Source: Edolisoma coerulescens (taxonomy: Eukaryota; Chordata; Aves; Passeriformes; Campephagidae). From it: 64,000 bases of DNA. The DNA lies in contig VWZW01002564.1 in assembly GCA_013397115.1 (NCBI GenBank), positions 671,053-735,052 on the forward strand. The letters run 5' to 3'. Under the pieces are notes generated by a model, which did not search any database, was not told the origin of the DNA, and saw only the letters and a program-made list of their open reading frames with translations. This document shows, piece after piece, positions 48,213-62,032 of the stretch. The position numbers were made by a program, and so were the translations under genes. Each line of letters opens with the position of its first letter. Positions within the stretch are counted from its first letter, which is position 1.

Positions 48213-51200
48213 AGATGCCCTGTGTGTGTTCATGGGTTACCCTCTCTTAATCCAGCAGCTCCCAAATGCAAGCTCTCCCACCAAGGCCTCCTCCAAACAG
48301 GACTCTGTGCCTTGCCCACAGTGGGAACCCTCTCCAGTGGATCCCTTTCCCACCAGGGCTCCTTCCAGCTGGGATTTTCTGGTAGCTGGGGCAGGGGTTC
48401 CCTTATCCCTGGGAGAGAATGGCTCATACCCCAACAGCACCATGCCCTAGGGGCTCAGCATCCAAGAGACAGGGTTGGTGTCTGGAGCAAGATTTGGGGC
48501 AGTGAGCAGGGAGGAACTTGCCCTCATCAGCATGCATAGCTGCAAATCATCTATTGTGCTGAATGAAAAGCGAATTACCATGAAGGTATTGCCCAACAGG
48601 CTCTCACCCTGGGAATCACAGCATTTTTAATTGAGACAAAAAAAGGGGAGTTTGACTTCACTGTTTTCCCCCCCTCAAATTCCAGAGAGCTCAGACATGA
48701 TTGCTTACACAAGCAGTAACCCCGCTGTTTAAATGGCAAGTTAAAGCTCCAGGGTTCAGCAGTCAGGGCTGCTTAGAAGTACCACAGTGCTTGATTTTGA
48801 TTCATGTGAGCTTTGCAAATGGAGCTGGTAGAAATATCTTATTCTCTCTTCTCTCCTTGGCTGTTGATGTGTAATGCTGTAAGCTGACTGGTTTGATGCA
48901 ATCCTGGGAGATGAGAAAAAAAGATAAGTTAGAAAATATCCCAAAATACATCAGAGTGTACTAGGGTAGAAAATGAGCTTCAGTTTGATACAATGGATGG
49001 GAGTGGTCCTTCTCAAAATCTGGCTGCGATCACATTTTTGTCTGAATTTGTGAAAAGTGCATCATTTTTATCTTCCTAGGTGACACAACAGCAGTTTCAC
49101 TGCTGTCCCAGCAACCCAGCAAAATCCTAGCTATGCTTTTGGCACTGCTGCTGCTTGCTGTGGCTCACACGAGAGCTGTTCCACCAGTGTTCTTTGCAAT
49201 CAAAGTTAAAAATAATTCTCTCTAAAGAGAAAAAGATGTTGTCACATAGGAAGAGATTTAATTAAGCAATGGGGATTTGTTTTGTTTCCTCTTTTTTTTT
49301 CCTTTTTTTTTTTTACTTTAGGAGATTTGCTTGGAGAAACATTTTCTTTTTTTGTACACAGTTTTCCTGGGGGCAAATTACTGCATTTAATTTGATTTTA
49401 AACCTTGCTACACAATCAATAATGCCTCAAGTCTGGAAGCAAATCTCATGGAGAGTGACTTCAATCTGAGATTTCAGATCAGTATCCCTAAAATTCAGAT
49501 GTGAAATACTTTTCCCAAAAAAAACCCAAACAAAAGCAGTTTGCTTTTGACCTGAACCATGTTAAGAAGAAGGCTATTTATGTTAGTTAGAATTGGCCAA
49601 ACTCTGCTGCTGTTCTGAAAAGCTGCAAAAATAAGGCATGGAAATAACCCAAGGAATTCTCTCCAAGTCTTGGTAGTCTATTTTTACATGTGGACATATA
49701 ATTCATATCCCAGAGATGGTCACTCACATTTGCCCAAACCCTTGGTTTCCAGACTCTGTAGCAAAGTTCTTCAACCTGCCTTGGATGGAGAGGGAGAATA
49801 GGGGCAGAAATGTTCTTTCATTGGATCTCTGCCCTGATTTTTTAAAAATTTAGGCAGATCCCAGAGAGGTTCACACTGTGACTTTGCAGTGCTATTGGTC
49901 CATCTCACTGTGTGACTGCATCGTCCACAGGAGGCCAGAGATGTGTTCACTTATACCAGGACTGGATTAAGCTACTCTCTGCTGAAACTTTTCTTTTTCT
50001 AAACCACCAGGTGTGGAGCTTTTAGAATTCTCTTCACCCTTTGTCCACTTCCATCAAAATTCTCCTAGTGCTCACATTATGGTCTGTTTAGCCCAGACTG
50101 TCAATTTGTGGCTGGTAGAAATCTGGAAGCAATTCTTGCTTAGTGTGAAGTGCCAGGCTTAAATCCAAGATTTGATGGATGTGACAGTTAATTTCAACTG
50201 CAGATACTTCCCTTTGTCTTTTGAATCATTTCAGTTTTTTTCTGTTTAAATGTACTTGAGAAAAATCTCTCCAGAACATTGTCATTTTACTGGTGCTGCT
50301 CTGCATAGCTCTGGGTCTTTTTCTCACACACTTGTGACTGCAAAGTGAGGATTCCATGAGGATGCCATGCTAGAGGGCTACCAATATTTTGACAAGGAGT
50401 TCCCACCAAAATTTACTCATTTAACTAGTGATACACCCTGCTAAGCACCTTGAAAAGTTGAGTTTGCACGGAAGAGGGATGTGCAGATTATAAACCACAT
50501 GGAGTTTTGATTATGTAGGGTGAACATCTCTACAACACTTTCCCAAAAATCATGTTAAACCCATGTATTTTAGGGGAAAAAAGACCCTAACAAAACAACA
50601 AACAAACATAAGTCTAGGTTTTTTAGTTTTAAGATTATCAGAAGTAGGAGATCCACCACAGCCATTGCTACAGCTTTCTAATGGATTGCAAGAAATTCAG
50701 CATTAGTACAGCTTGGGAACAGTTATCTATCCTCACATTTCAGACTTTGCATGTCATTTTTAGTTTGAGTTTACAGCTTCATCCAAACAATTGGACTTTT
50801 TTGTTTGGTAGGTGGAAGAGCCCTCACTAATCAGATTTATGCTCCCCCGTAGATAGATATTTACAGCCTATCATATAATTATCATTCTCTCCTTCTTAAG
50901 CTAAACAGGCTGAGCTACTCAAGAAACCCCAAATCTCATTTATTACCCAGTCATCAAGTGCTGATTTATAGAAAACAAGACATTCTTCCTGTCATGTCCT
51001 TGGTGCCTTGATTAAATTTCCCTTCAGACATGAATTTTTGCTAAACCAATGCTTATTTGGTGGTTCTTCTTTGCCATTAGTTGTTACCACGTTGCCCTCC
51101 CAAACAATTCAGTCAGGTTTGCTTCCTCTGGGGACAGGTTCTCCTTCAGCTGCAACGAAGCCACTCTGACTGCACAAGTTTCTGTCTACATGCAGGTTGG

Positions 51201-53161
51201 AGCATCAAAACTGAACCTCTCACTTGCTAGGTGTGCATGGCTTCCAGAGCTTGTGGCTGTCTGCACTCCTGTTCCTAATTCAGAAATTATTTTCATTCAG
51301 TGGCCTCCGAATTCCTCAAAAGTCCTGAAATTTTGCAGATGTCACATGAGGCTGATGTTGGTGTGCACCAGTGCAGCTGAGCGGCCTTGGAAGGCCACTT
51401 CTGTGTGATCTGACTCACACCACAAGGCTCAGACCAGGAGAGAGAGAGAGAAGGATTTCTGTGGTCCCTGTGTTTGTCCTGGGAAGGATATTGGTTTCCT
51501 TATTCACAGAGTGAAGTTTGCAGCACCAGTCACCTCTCCTGGGTGGTCAGACTGCTGGTTTGAAAGGAGACATCACCATCTCAAGGTTTCCTTATTGCAA
51601 TCATCGACACTTTTATCCCATACCACCTTCCCCTCTTCTTGATCAAGTGTCTCATCAGTTATTATTTGCTTGCTAATTAAGACTTCTGGCTGTGCAGAAT
51701 TCTCCAGACCACCTTCCCTCAGCATGTGGGCCTCTGGTCACCCCCACCACACAAAACACCACCTTGTCCCCTTGGCTGCCAAGGCCACCTCCCCGCCTCC
51801 TCTCTTTGTGATTCATTCCTCTGCACCTTGAATTTGGGAGGACATTGGTGCTTAGAAAGCATCCTCTGACCTTCAATTTAATGTGGACTTTATCTTGATT
51901 TTAACCAGTGGGTGAATTTAGGGAAATGGCAACAAAACTGCCATATACTATGTGGATTTACTGTAAATATTTTTGCATATTTTCTGACATATTATAGGAC
52001 ACAACACTACCATGCAAAGTGCTTAGTGTAGGCAAAATGAAGAAGAAAAAAGGGGAGAAGGGGGAAAATTTTCTGTGGAGAGAGTTTTACTGGAGAGCTG
52101 CTTGGAGCTGCCTCCTGCACAGCCTGTGCTGTGTCATGGCAAGGCAAGAGATTAGAGCTGCCACTGCTTGACACAGCTGCACAACCACAGCCAAATCAGA
52201 GCCCTGATTGCATCAGTTTCACTTAATTCCATTTCTTGATTTAGGGGAAGAGGAAGCAACATGAACATGACATTCCCTTCCTCTCTCTGACAAGGCAATT
52301 ACACCGAACTAAGCTTTCTTAAGACCTGTCTTAATCCTTTTCTGGCTGTATTGCTGTCTTTTGGTTGTTTGTTGTTTTTTTTCTGGAGAGAAGCTGCCCT
52401 TAAACCCTTGACTTCATAAATCCAGACTACTTTGAACAGCAGATTTAGCAAGCAGCAGCTGTAAAATTTAATGCTGCAAAGGCAATAGTTAAGTGTGTCT
52501 ATCTATTATGATCATAAATGCTTATGATCTCAAGACAGTGAGTGTAAAAAACCTTTAATTCAAGATTGCAGGAATTTCCCCTTATCTTGGTGACATTTAA
52601 AAGCATAACTTAAGGAAAACTCCTCTCTTCTGTGCCATCTGATGGTGATGGCCCTAAACTCCCTACACAGGTATGGCACTTGATAGTCCAGCATTGCTGG
52701 TGAAGCTTTGAAAAGCTATTAAAAACCCAAACCCAAGCCACCCAAGCTGCACCTCCTAATCACAGTCAACGCCAAGGAGCAAGTTTGAGTAAAAACCAGC
52801 TGAAGGAAGGTAAAAAATCCCCTTCATGAAGACATCCAGGGTGAGAGCGCCTGTTTTCCCCCCTTCCCAAAAAACAAGGGCTGTCTGTATGGACTGGAGA
52901 TGGGGCCAGGGCTGTGGGGCACTGCTTGGTGAGAGGAGGCAGCTGGCAGCAGCTAGAAATGAAGGGTTCAGTACACTGCACATCCTTGAGTGAATTTAGG
53001 ATTGCCTTTCCATTTAACTAGTGAGGCTGCCCCACTGGGGAGATGTGGGAGGATTTACTTAGAAGCCACTCAAAAGGCATAGGAGGCATTTTTTCAGGCA
53101 CAGATGCCTCACTGTGCTTTACAATCAAATAATTAACACCCACTAAAACCTAGAAAGACTG

Positions 53162-53197
53162 TTTACCTACCTCTAACCAAGTTTAGAGGTAGGTAAA
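53162..53197. repeat. Perfect 15-bp hairpin
   Basis: TTTACCTACCTCTAA (53162-53176), loop CCAAGT (53177-53182), and TTAGAGGTAGGTAAA (53183-53197) form a perfect stem of 15 bp. A G.U pair can extend it by one. No transposon ends are recognised around it. Confidence 0.9.
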
Positions 53198-55580
53198 TAA
53201 ACACGGAAATGTTGGTGTGCATCGGTCGCTGATTTAACGGCTGCTACCACAGCAGAACCCAGGAGTCCTGAGCAATTAAAACCAAGGAACAATTACAGAA
53301 AGCAGAGTAGATTTATTTTTAAAGTCTCCAAGGAGTATCAGAAAACATCCCCTTTGTTAAATACGTCTTAAATTTAAAGCAAGGCAAATAATCCATAGTT
53401 ATAACAGCCTACCTTGGGATCTTTTTGCCTTCTTGTTTCTCCCTCTTGGCATAATTTGAGCTGATCTCATGCCTTCTAATGAGCTGTCTCCCAGTTGGAA
53501 ATGGCAACTTTTATAGCTTTTCCCAAAAACCCATGTTCAGACTGTCTTATGAAACACTCTAATCATCAGTACTTGTTCTGTAAGCTGTGTGGTGGATGGA
53601 ATACATTGTAAGGAGGCAATATCTTGTTGACTGGAAAAAAAAAGAAAATCAAGATACGAATTTCTGCTCTCTTCCTTTCCCAGACTTTCAGTTAGTCCTA
53701 TGACTGGAAAGCTGGTCTGTACACTCAAGCAACAAAAGCAGGCTGATCTGTGACATTTGGATATTTTTTTGTTTCAGGTTCCAGACCAGGAGGATTTGCT
53801 TCTTTGTGTTTTGTTGCCACTTAAATACATTTTTTTTTCTCTCTTGAATAGTAACTGGGCAGCTGTGAGCCAGGCAAGATGTACCTGCATATTTTCAGGG
53901 CTCTGCGTGTGCCTGTATCCCATATTTACATTTCAACAGCTAGAGTTTTAAAAGCTCCGCTATAAGGAGTATTCCCATTTCAAATCCTGTATGAGGAAAA
54001 AAAGCTCTTTCTTAGAGGCAAAAGTTTTTCATGGATTGGAAATTGTAGTACCCAAGAATTCTAATTTTGCATCCATAGTCACTTCAATCATGATTTAAGG
54101 CATAGTTGGATATTCACTGATTTATATAATCAATCTTAAGCTTTTTTTTTTTGGCCCTTCAGCCTTTTGCTATTTTCATTTAGAGAAGTTGGTTATTATT
54201 GCATTAAAGCCATTAAAACAGGTTGCTTTGCAATCATATATAATTTTACACTGTCAGATTTTTTTCTTGAAAACAAGATCTGCGTATATACTTACTAAAT
54301 TAATTACCTGCTCTAACATACATTTATCCAAATGCTTAATTTTTGCATTCCTAATGTGCTGAGTGATATAATGACAGTAAATAAAAGAAATTTAATTTGA
54401 TATGAATTCGTGCCAAGCACTTCTGATAAAGAATGAAACTGAAAAATATGTGGGAAGTCAGTATTTCACATCTGTTATTTATTTGCCTAGAACCTTCTCT
54501 GGTACCTGTCTGCATTTAAATTATTAGACAAACAAATGATTATTCACTCCTTTCCTCTAACTTAAAATCTTCAGAAAGCATTTTTCAGATATTCTGATTG
54601 CTCAAGTAATTGGACTTCTTCATATTTTTAGAATTTGCCAAGACTTTATTCAATCACTGGGTACGAAAATCTTTCAACTACACTTGTTCTAGTACTGAAC
54701 AGCTGCTGATTTTAATATTTTGCAGGTATTCACTTTTTTTACCTATTTCATGTTTTGATGATATGGAATTCTGTTGAGAGGACAATACAATTGCAGCAAA
54801 GCCAGAGCACACAGCTTCTTTCACTCTCTAAGGGTCATGCAGAAAGTGAGACAAGTTTGGAAATTTCAGCTCTTGGTATCACTGAAGGCAGCAAACTCTA
54901 AAGATGCTTTGTTGGAGACATCTATATTTTTAGGCTTGTTTTAGATATAACCACCTTCTCTTTGTAGCAGTCTATCAGTTAGTAATTAATGTATTTATGG
55001 CAACCTCCTCCCATCAGTGACAAACATATTTGGTGCAAAAATGCTTTAACTTCTCATAGTTATAGTTGGAAGATAAAGTTGCAATAGAAGTACCAATATT
55101 CATTGCTTAAATGCACCACAAACAAATGGAATATTACTTTTTCTTGATGAATGCCCATAATGTATACTGCAAGGCACTACTATGATACAAGATGCATAAA
55201 TCAAGCAATATTGTCGTTTTTCTTCTCCTCCAAACCTTAATTGAAAATAAATAGTGCACACACCATGCAGCTGTCTCCAGTTTCTCAATTCCAAGCAGCC
55301 ATTCCAGGTGCACTGGTGACTGCTGTGTGGCAATAAGTGTCTGGAGTTACTCCCTGGCTCCTGGCTCGACCTGCACCCACATTTGGAAGAGGCCAGAGTC
55401 TCTTTCAGAGGCACCAGCCCCTGCACCTAGCACTGCGACATGGGAATGCCACAGCTCCTGGTGGGAAGTCTCCTGATATCCAAGTCTACAAGAAGTCTGT
55501 AAGCAGCAGGGCTCCTGAGGCATGCAGAAACATGTACAAGCTCTGTCACATCCCAAAAGCCACTCATCAGGGAATATGTC

Positions 55581-55605
55581 TTATTATTATTATTGTTATT
55601 ATTAT
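55581..55605. repeat. (TTA)n microsatellite
   Basis: TTA units with one TTG interruption. Confidence 0.85.
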
Positions 55606-57718
55606 GGTCAGGGAGTCTTGCCCAAGATTGTGTTTCAGAAAAAACAAGAAGAAAGCAGCAGCAGTTTCCCAACACTCCAGTGCAGCACAGCATTGCTGAA
55701 TCCAAGGCTTCTGTGCCTTTAGTGAGGGTCGATTTGGTCCCTCATCCTGGAGAAGGTGTGAAGCAGCACATCTGTGCGTATCTCCTGTGCTGATTTCAGA
55801 AGCCCAATTTCCTCTCAGTGGTTTTTGGTGAGGCTGATTGAGGTTCCATGTCTGGGACAATGAACTTTGTCATGCAGCTTCTCACTAGAATCCTCTCCAT
55901 TGTCGAGTGATAATTTGATGAATCCTGGCTTGTAAATAGAGCTATAAAAAAAGGTCTCTGTTCTTAGACCGTGTGTCCTGCGACTGTGTTACGGAAGGAA
56001 GCAAATCATTGCTTCTTGCAGTGCCTTTATTGCTATCTCCTGGCAAATACCAAATGCCATGTCAAATCTACCACTTCCCTTCTGGAGTGCTAATACACTT
56101 CTGGGAAGTCTGCACATATCCACTCATCCCTTTGATTTGATTCAGTTTGTACTGCACAGCGATTTCCTGGGATGGTTTCAGCTGGCCTCCTCTTCTCTTC
56201 TGCCTGTCCTTTCCCTCACAGTGATTCACAGGGTGTTACTAGAGAAGTCAGCTCTTTGCCATGATGCTGCTCTGCTCAAAATCTGTTGCCTCTATGTTGC
56301 TTTGGGTTTGCTTGGTTTGAGCTCTGAAATGTCAGCTGTGTTTTTACCAACAGATTATCCACAGCAAACATTTTCAAAACAAGTTACCTGAAATTAACTT
56401 TTTTTCTGTCTTGATAAGAGTGTTTTGTAGTTCCTCAAATTCATTCTCTCATTTACAATGGGAAGTGTTTCTTCCATGAATCCTCTAAATACTGACATAT
56501 GTATGATTTCACAGAGGTATAAATCTCACTGTGAAATCAGTCACAGTTCTTGCACTTGGATTAATGGATATCCAATTTCCAACCAGAAAATGTTTGCATT
56601 AAGGGGTAATCCTTACTTTCCAATCTAGACTCCAGACTAACAGTCCCACTCTTAGTCTGCTATAATGACCTCTTCATTCTCAGTGTATACATGGGAGCAA
56701 GTACAATGATAACAGGGTTTTACAGCCCCAATCTCCCATAGGAAACTTGGGAAGCACGAGTTGTCCATTTCCTTTCCCCCAGATTCCCTTACTTAGGCAT
56801 TTGGTCACTGTGCATTACATTTATCAGCACTTGAAGGATCCCTGGCTCTTTCAAATATGGTTGCTTTGGGGTTTTTGTTTTGTTTTTATCTGAGAGGAGA
56901 CAGTCTGCTTCGTGTGATGATGCATTCGGATGTGCCTCAGAGACTCCCTATCAGTAATTGCTGCTTTTCTCTTCTGACACAAATACATCCAAACATTTCT
57001 TCCCAACTGTAGATATGCTGCAGCACTGCTGGTGACACCAAATCTGCCATACCCTACTGTCATTCCCAGCTCTGGCACGTCCAGGCTGTGACAGGACTGT
57101 GGAACTGGCATTTCTCTGAACTTGTGTTTTGTGAATGTAGATTTTGAAGCAGCAATGCATCAGCCATGGGATTTCTGAGGCTGTGTGAATCACAAATGCC
57201 TTTCACGCTCTTGCAGGGAGGGATGTCCACTGGCTCCTTTCTCTTCTCCACTTAGCCTCAGAAATGTGACAATGACACTGAAATCTGCAATAAAATATGT
57301 ATGTACCCTAAACTGCACAAAAATTCACCACTATTATGCAAACCAGAGCATCAGTAACAGATACAGACCAAACAGATAGCGTGACACTCAATTTTAATTT
57401 CATTGTCTGGGGAAAATTACTCATGTGTAGAGATTAACACATACAGAAAACCACACAAATAAGCCTGACTAACAGAAATGTTGCCACCACCTGCTTACCA
57501 GTTCTCACCTGAGCTTGGGGGCTTATCTAGTACCTGTACCTACAACATTAATTGATGGCACAAATAGGGGCTGGTTTTCCTCTTGGGTGTATTGTCACAA
57601 TGCCAGTCTGACTCCACAAGCACCATCAAACCACACCTGAGAAAACCAGGAGTCAGGTCTATAAATCAGAGATTGTAAACAATGATGACAGATATTATTG
57701 GACAATCATCTCTGGCCT

Positions 57719-57738
57719 CATTCATTCATTCATTCATT
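57719..57738. repeat. (CATT)5 microsatellite
   Basis: Five uninterrupted CATT units, followed by AATAAAT. Confidence 0.9.
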
Positions 57739-60700
57739 AATAAATCAACGGAGATTTATGGTGCAGACTGTAGCACCACTAAATCTTTGCCCTTTTAAAA
57801 CAATGTTTATTGAGTTTCAGGCTGGCAAAGCAATCGATTACTCCAGAAAAGCATTTTGAAGTAAATCAAAACCATGGTGGGAGAGCACATCCCCTTCCAT
57901 GTAACAGCAGCTTACTGAACTGCAAATGCTTCCAAAACCAGGAAAAAGCAACTTCTTCCACACAGAGGTAAGAAATCAAGTTTTCATCTATATTAGGGAT
58001 CTGGCACGCTGCAGTCTTTTATCTTTTTGTGGTTTACGTGTTTATACATAACAGGGCAGCCTGCCAGCAGCTCTGGCCAAAACCAGAAGAGACAGCTTAG
58101 CTCTGAGAGGAGAGGTTTTTGCTGGAGCAGTGCATGAAATAGGCACATTGGTTTGTCAGCCCTCAGTTGTAAATCTGGAGGCACTGCCTGCAGTGCTGAC
58201 CACCACTATAAGCACATCAAAACCGAGCAGTGTGAGAGTGCCTCTAGAGAGCAAGGCACTGTGGCTGGCAGAGAACCTCTCCTGATGCATTCCCAAAGCT
58301 GAGGGACCTCATTTGCGTTCACATTTTGGCCCAGATCCACCACTCCGGCAATGCGAAGGGAAATCTATTGACTAAGCTTCCAGAATTACTTCAGAGACTC
58401 AAACAGTGTCAAATCAATTTCCTGTGTCTGTGGCAAACACCAGGAAATTCAGAATTAAGATTCCCCAGTGAACTCAGCTCTGTTTCCTTGACCATGTGTG
58501 TTCAGTAGGGTTTTCATTACCCCATTCTTCTCTGTATCAATGTTTTCTATAGGTGAACTCTTTCTCACTCTGTGATCTGGGGACTGTGAACAGCTCATAA
58601 TCTGTCAGAAGGTGGTTGATGGAACAGGACACGAAAACTCAGGATCAAACCTACATGCATGCAAGGAAGCAAATCAGTTCATGGAAGGAAACCAAGTAAA
58701 GAGACACTCAAAGCTGAACCCAAGGCTTTCCACTGGAAAATGAAAACCTTCGTGGGTGCATTTCAAGACCCCTTAATTTTATCTGAAGTGGTTACGTAGC
58801 ACTTGGACCAGATAAATGAGCACTGGGCTAAGTGATCCCCTGGGTCCCGTCCAGATCCAACAACACAGCATGTGCTGGATTCATTTCCCACCCAGCATCT
58901 AAAGTACAGATGTTTACACTCACTGGGCTGCCTGTGTTATCAGTGGGAAACAGGCCTGGCTGGGACAGCGAGCCTTGCTCAGGCTCCTGAGGCTGAAAAT
59001 AAACTGCAAAGAGACGGGGTGAACAAATACTGCTATGAGGGGTTAAACCAAAACAGTGTTTTGCCAGTATTTCCTCAGATTCAATTAGGTATAGGACTGT
59101 GATTCTGCTTTCTTTGTACAGAAGAACTCCCACTAACATTAATGGGTACTTCTTTTCCTTAAAAAGATGTACAAAATAAAGCTCCTAGACTACAGGCAAA
59201 AATATGCAATTTCAGTATAAATCAAGAGTGTTTGGTTTAGCTCCAAGTGCCGTGTGAGAGGAACAGAACTAAAATTCACCTCAGGGCATCCAAAGACAAC
59301 AAATGAAATTTTGAGAGAAAGTGTAAGAATTGTAGTTACAGCAAGATGTGTACAGTGTGTTTGTATTGTGCAAGGTTTTGTTCTTCGCTGAGCAGCATGA
59401 CCTATTTCCCAGCATCATGTGATTTTTGTATTGGAAGACTCTTCTGTAAAGAAGTAGAATTAATTATCCAGTGGAAAAGAGACAATACTGATTTTCCTTA
59501 CTTCTGCCCAATGAAACAGTTTAACATTACATTACATTTTATTTATTTATTTTTAAACTCCATCACCCTTTTAAAAGATACAGACAAGTGTATGCACATA
59601 CTTATCTGTTGCTGGCAATATGTAGTTTTGTTAAGATGTCATTCAAAGAAATGTACAAGGCATCAGGAAAATCCAAATTAAACTACACTAGGATTTAATA
59701 TGATTTAAAGTCCATTTCCAACCACAACAGCAGCTAAGCACTCAGGCATCTAAAGTGCACAAAAGGAATTTAAGCTGCCTTCCACACCTCCCAGCTCACA
59801 GAGGTGCCTCAGATTTCTGCTTAAATTTTGCTTAGTTGCCTGCAGTTTTTAAAACTATGCACATGGAGATGAAAATCTAGGGATGTCACCTCTGGCTAAA
59901 ATCATCCGGCATTCCTAAAACAGGAGTTCCTGTGTCCCAGTCTCATAAGCAACTCTGTCTATCAGACTTTCTGAGTTCATTTCTAATTGAGCCAACACTA
60001 AATCCGAGAGGAGAGAGAGAGAAAAATAACAAGCATATATATAACAGAGACATCTGGAAGGGAACTGTTTATACAAACTCAACAGCTTTTGAAAAGCTGG
60101 GCCCTTGAAGTATACACAGGCACTCCAAATCAGCAGTCCCTTCTGAAATGCCCTCTATATATGTATTTTTAGCTTGCAGCTTCTTTATTTCTAGTCATTT
60201 CTTCTACCAAACTGGAAGTCTTTGTAATTATGGTGACAGGACTTTTTTTTTAATGGTTGTGTAACTCAAAACCAGCCAAATGAAAGCTGACTACACTTTC
60301 CCAAAGGAAAGAAAAAGTTTTTTTTGCATTAAGAAATTTCAGCTCTAACAGCAATCACTTTTCAGGTAACTGGTAGAAAGCTGTGCTCATAGCACAGGTT
60401 TCTGTTCATTTGTCATTATCAACAGCACAACGGTGCCAAGAACAGGGAACATTGCAGTCATGAGTACAAGGCACTGCTGAACATTTGGTAAGCTAAGCGG
60501 ATATTCAGTTAGGTTGGATTTAAAGTATTAACCACTTTGGGAGATGAATTCTGGCTTTCTCCATCTTTTGTATCACGTGCACGTTAATGCATTGTGTCAG
60601 CATGTAGGTTTTTTTGTTAAGACCTCAAATAATTTAGAGCTTAAATTTAGGAGAGTCTGTCAACACTAGAAAACAACAGTGTTGTTGCTGTTGTGCTTTC

Positions 60701-62011
60701 ACACGTGACCAAAGCTGTGTATCTGCACTTGCTGGAGCACCCCTGAATTTCTAAGAACAGATGAGCCCCAGTTCAGTGTCAGCTTCAAATCTCCTTTACC
60801 TTCCAGCAGCTCGTGCAGGACCTGCTGTACCAACATGCAAGCAGTTGCCTGCATTCTGCTCAGTGCAGAAGGGAACTGGGGATTCTCTGCACTTACCTGG
60901 AAACAACGAGGAGCTGCCTTTGCACCCGGGTGTTGAACATGCCTTAGACAGAGCTCAGTACTGAAATCTAACATGGAAACATTCTCCAGCGATTTCTAAC
61001 CAATGGTTTGAGAAGCCAGAATGAGATCTGGGGAAGGGGGGCTATGAAAGATGAGATGGGTACAAAGGGATACATTTCAAAAACTAAGAGAGTCTCTTCA
61101 GGTGGAGAGAAAATCTACTTCTGATTATATTCACGCTTTCAGAAAAATTGACAAGTTAAGATCAATGCAGGAGACTTTCTTTCCAGGATACCCTGCAGAC
61201 CTGTTGGGGTTCTCTGAAATAGCTGCTTCACTCTTGCTCTTAAGTAGATTTCAACTGCTTTGATGTGTTAAGTGGATTTTGCTCAATTGAAAAGGTTAGT
61301 AGTGCTTCATTTGAAATCTTGCTTCATGCACATAGCAAACTTTTCCATGGAAGAGTTTATTTTAAGCCTGGGGATGTTAATGGACAAATATCAGGACAGT
61401 TGCTCTCAGATTCACCCCAGAGGTAACGGCCAGAACTTCACAGAGCTCTCTTAAGTGCTGAGAAAGAGAAGATGTCATTTGCCAGAAGATGTCAGAACAC
61501 AGCTGAGCAGGAATATGGAAACTCATTTCTCAGCAAACTTTGTAAGTGCTACCTTTGGGATTTTTTTATGCTGTTTCCGTATTCACCATTTTTATTTCTA
61601 AACTTTGAACGTACTTCCTTTTCTTTCTCTTTTTCTTCTTTATCTGTCCCACGCTAAAATACCCTGTGAATGCACCACCCTTTCAGATTTTAGTTTGGAT
61701 CATTGGATTGTTACGTGCCCAACACTCTCACCGGACACAATAAGCACTGCAAAGTAGGACTGCCAGTATATAATAATACAGGGAATTTACACTTTGCTGT
61801 AGTTAAAATTTGGGTAGACCAGAAACAGGTCAGGCAAGCTTAACTGTCCTCCTGTTGGTGATAGAATCTGAGTATTTTTCTGACTGAAGAATTACATCAT
61901 GCTGTGTTTCTGCAGTCAAACTGCCATGAGCTACTTGTATGAGATCATTTCTCTGAATGAGCTATTTCTTATCTAGAAAAGGACTTGTGAGGTACACTAA
62001 AGTTCATACAG

Positions 62012-62032
62012 AAAAAAAAAAAAAAAAAAAAA
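62012..62032. repeat. A21 homopolymer
   Basis: Twenty-one A in a row, without a polyadenylation hexamer in the preceding 40 bases. Confidence 0.9.

Noticed and set aside
53162..53197. let-7 microRNA gene
   Set aside because: The arms contain the seed-like GAGGTAG, but the stem is only 15 bp with a 6-base loop and the rest does not match let-7, so it is too short for a pre-miRNA.
58790..58870. Possible CR1 tail (GGGCTAAGTGATCCCCTGGG and TCCAGATCCAAC)
   Set aside because: It resembles the CR1 end only loosely and lacks the terminal repeat, so I could not support the call.
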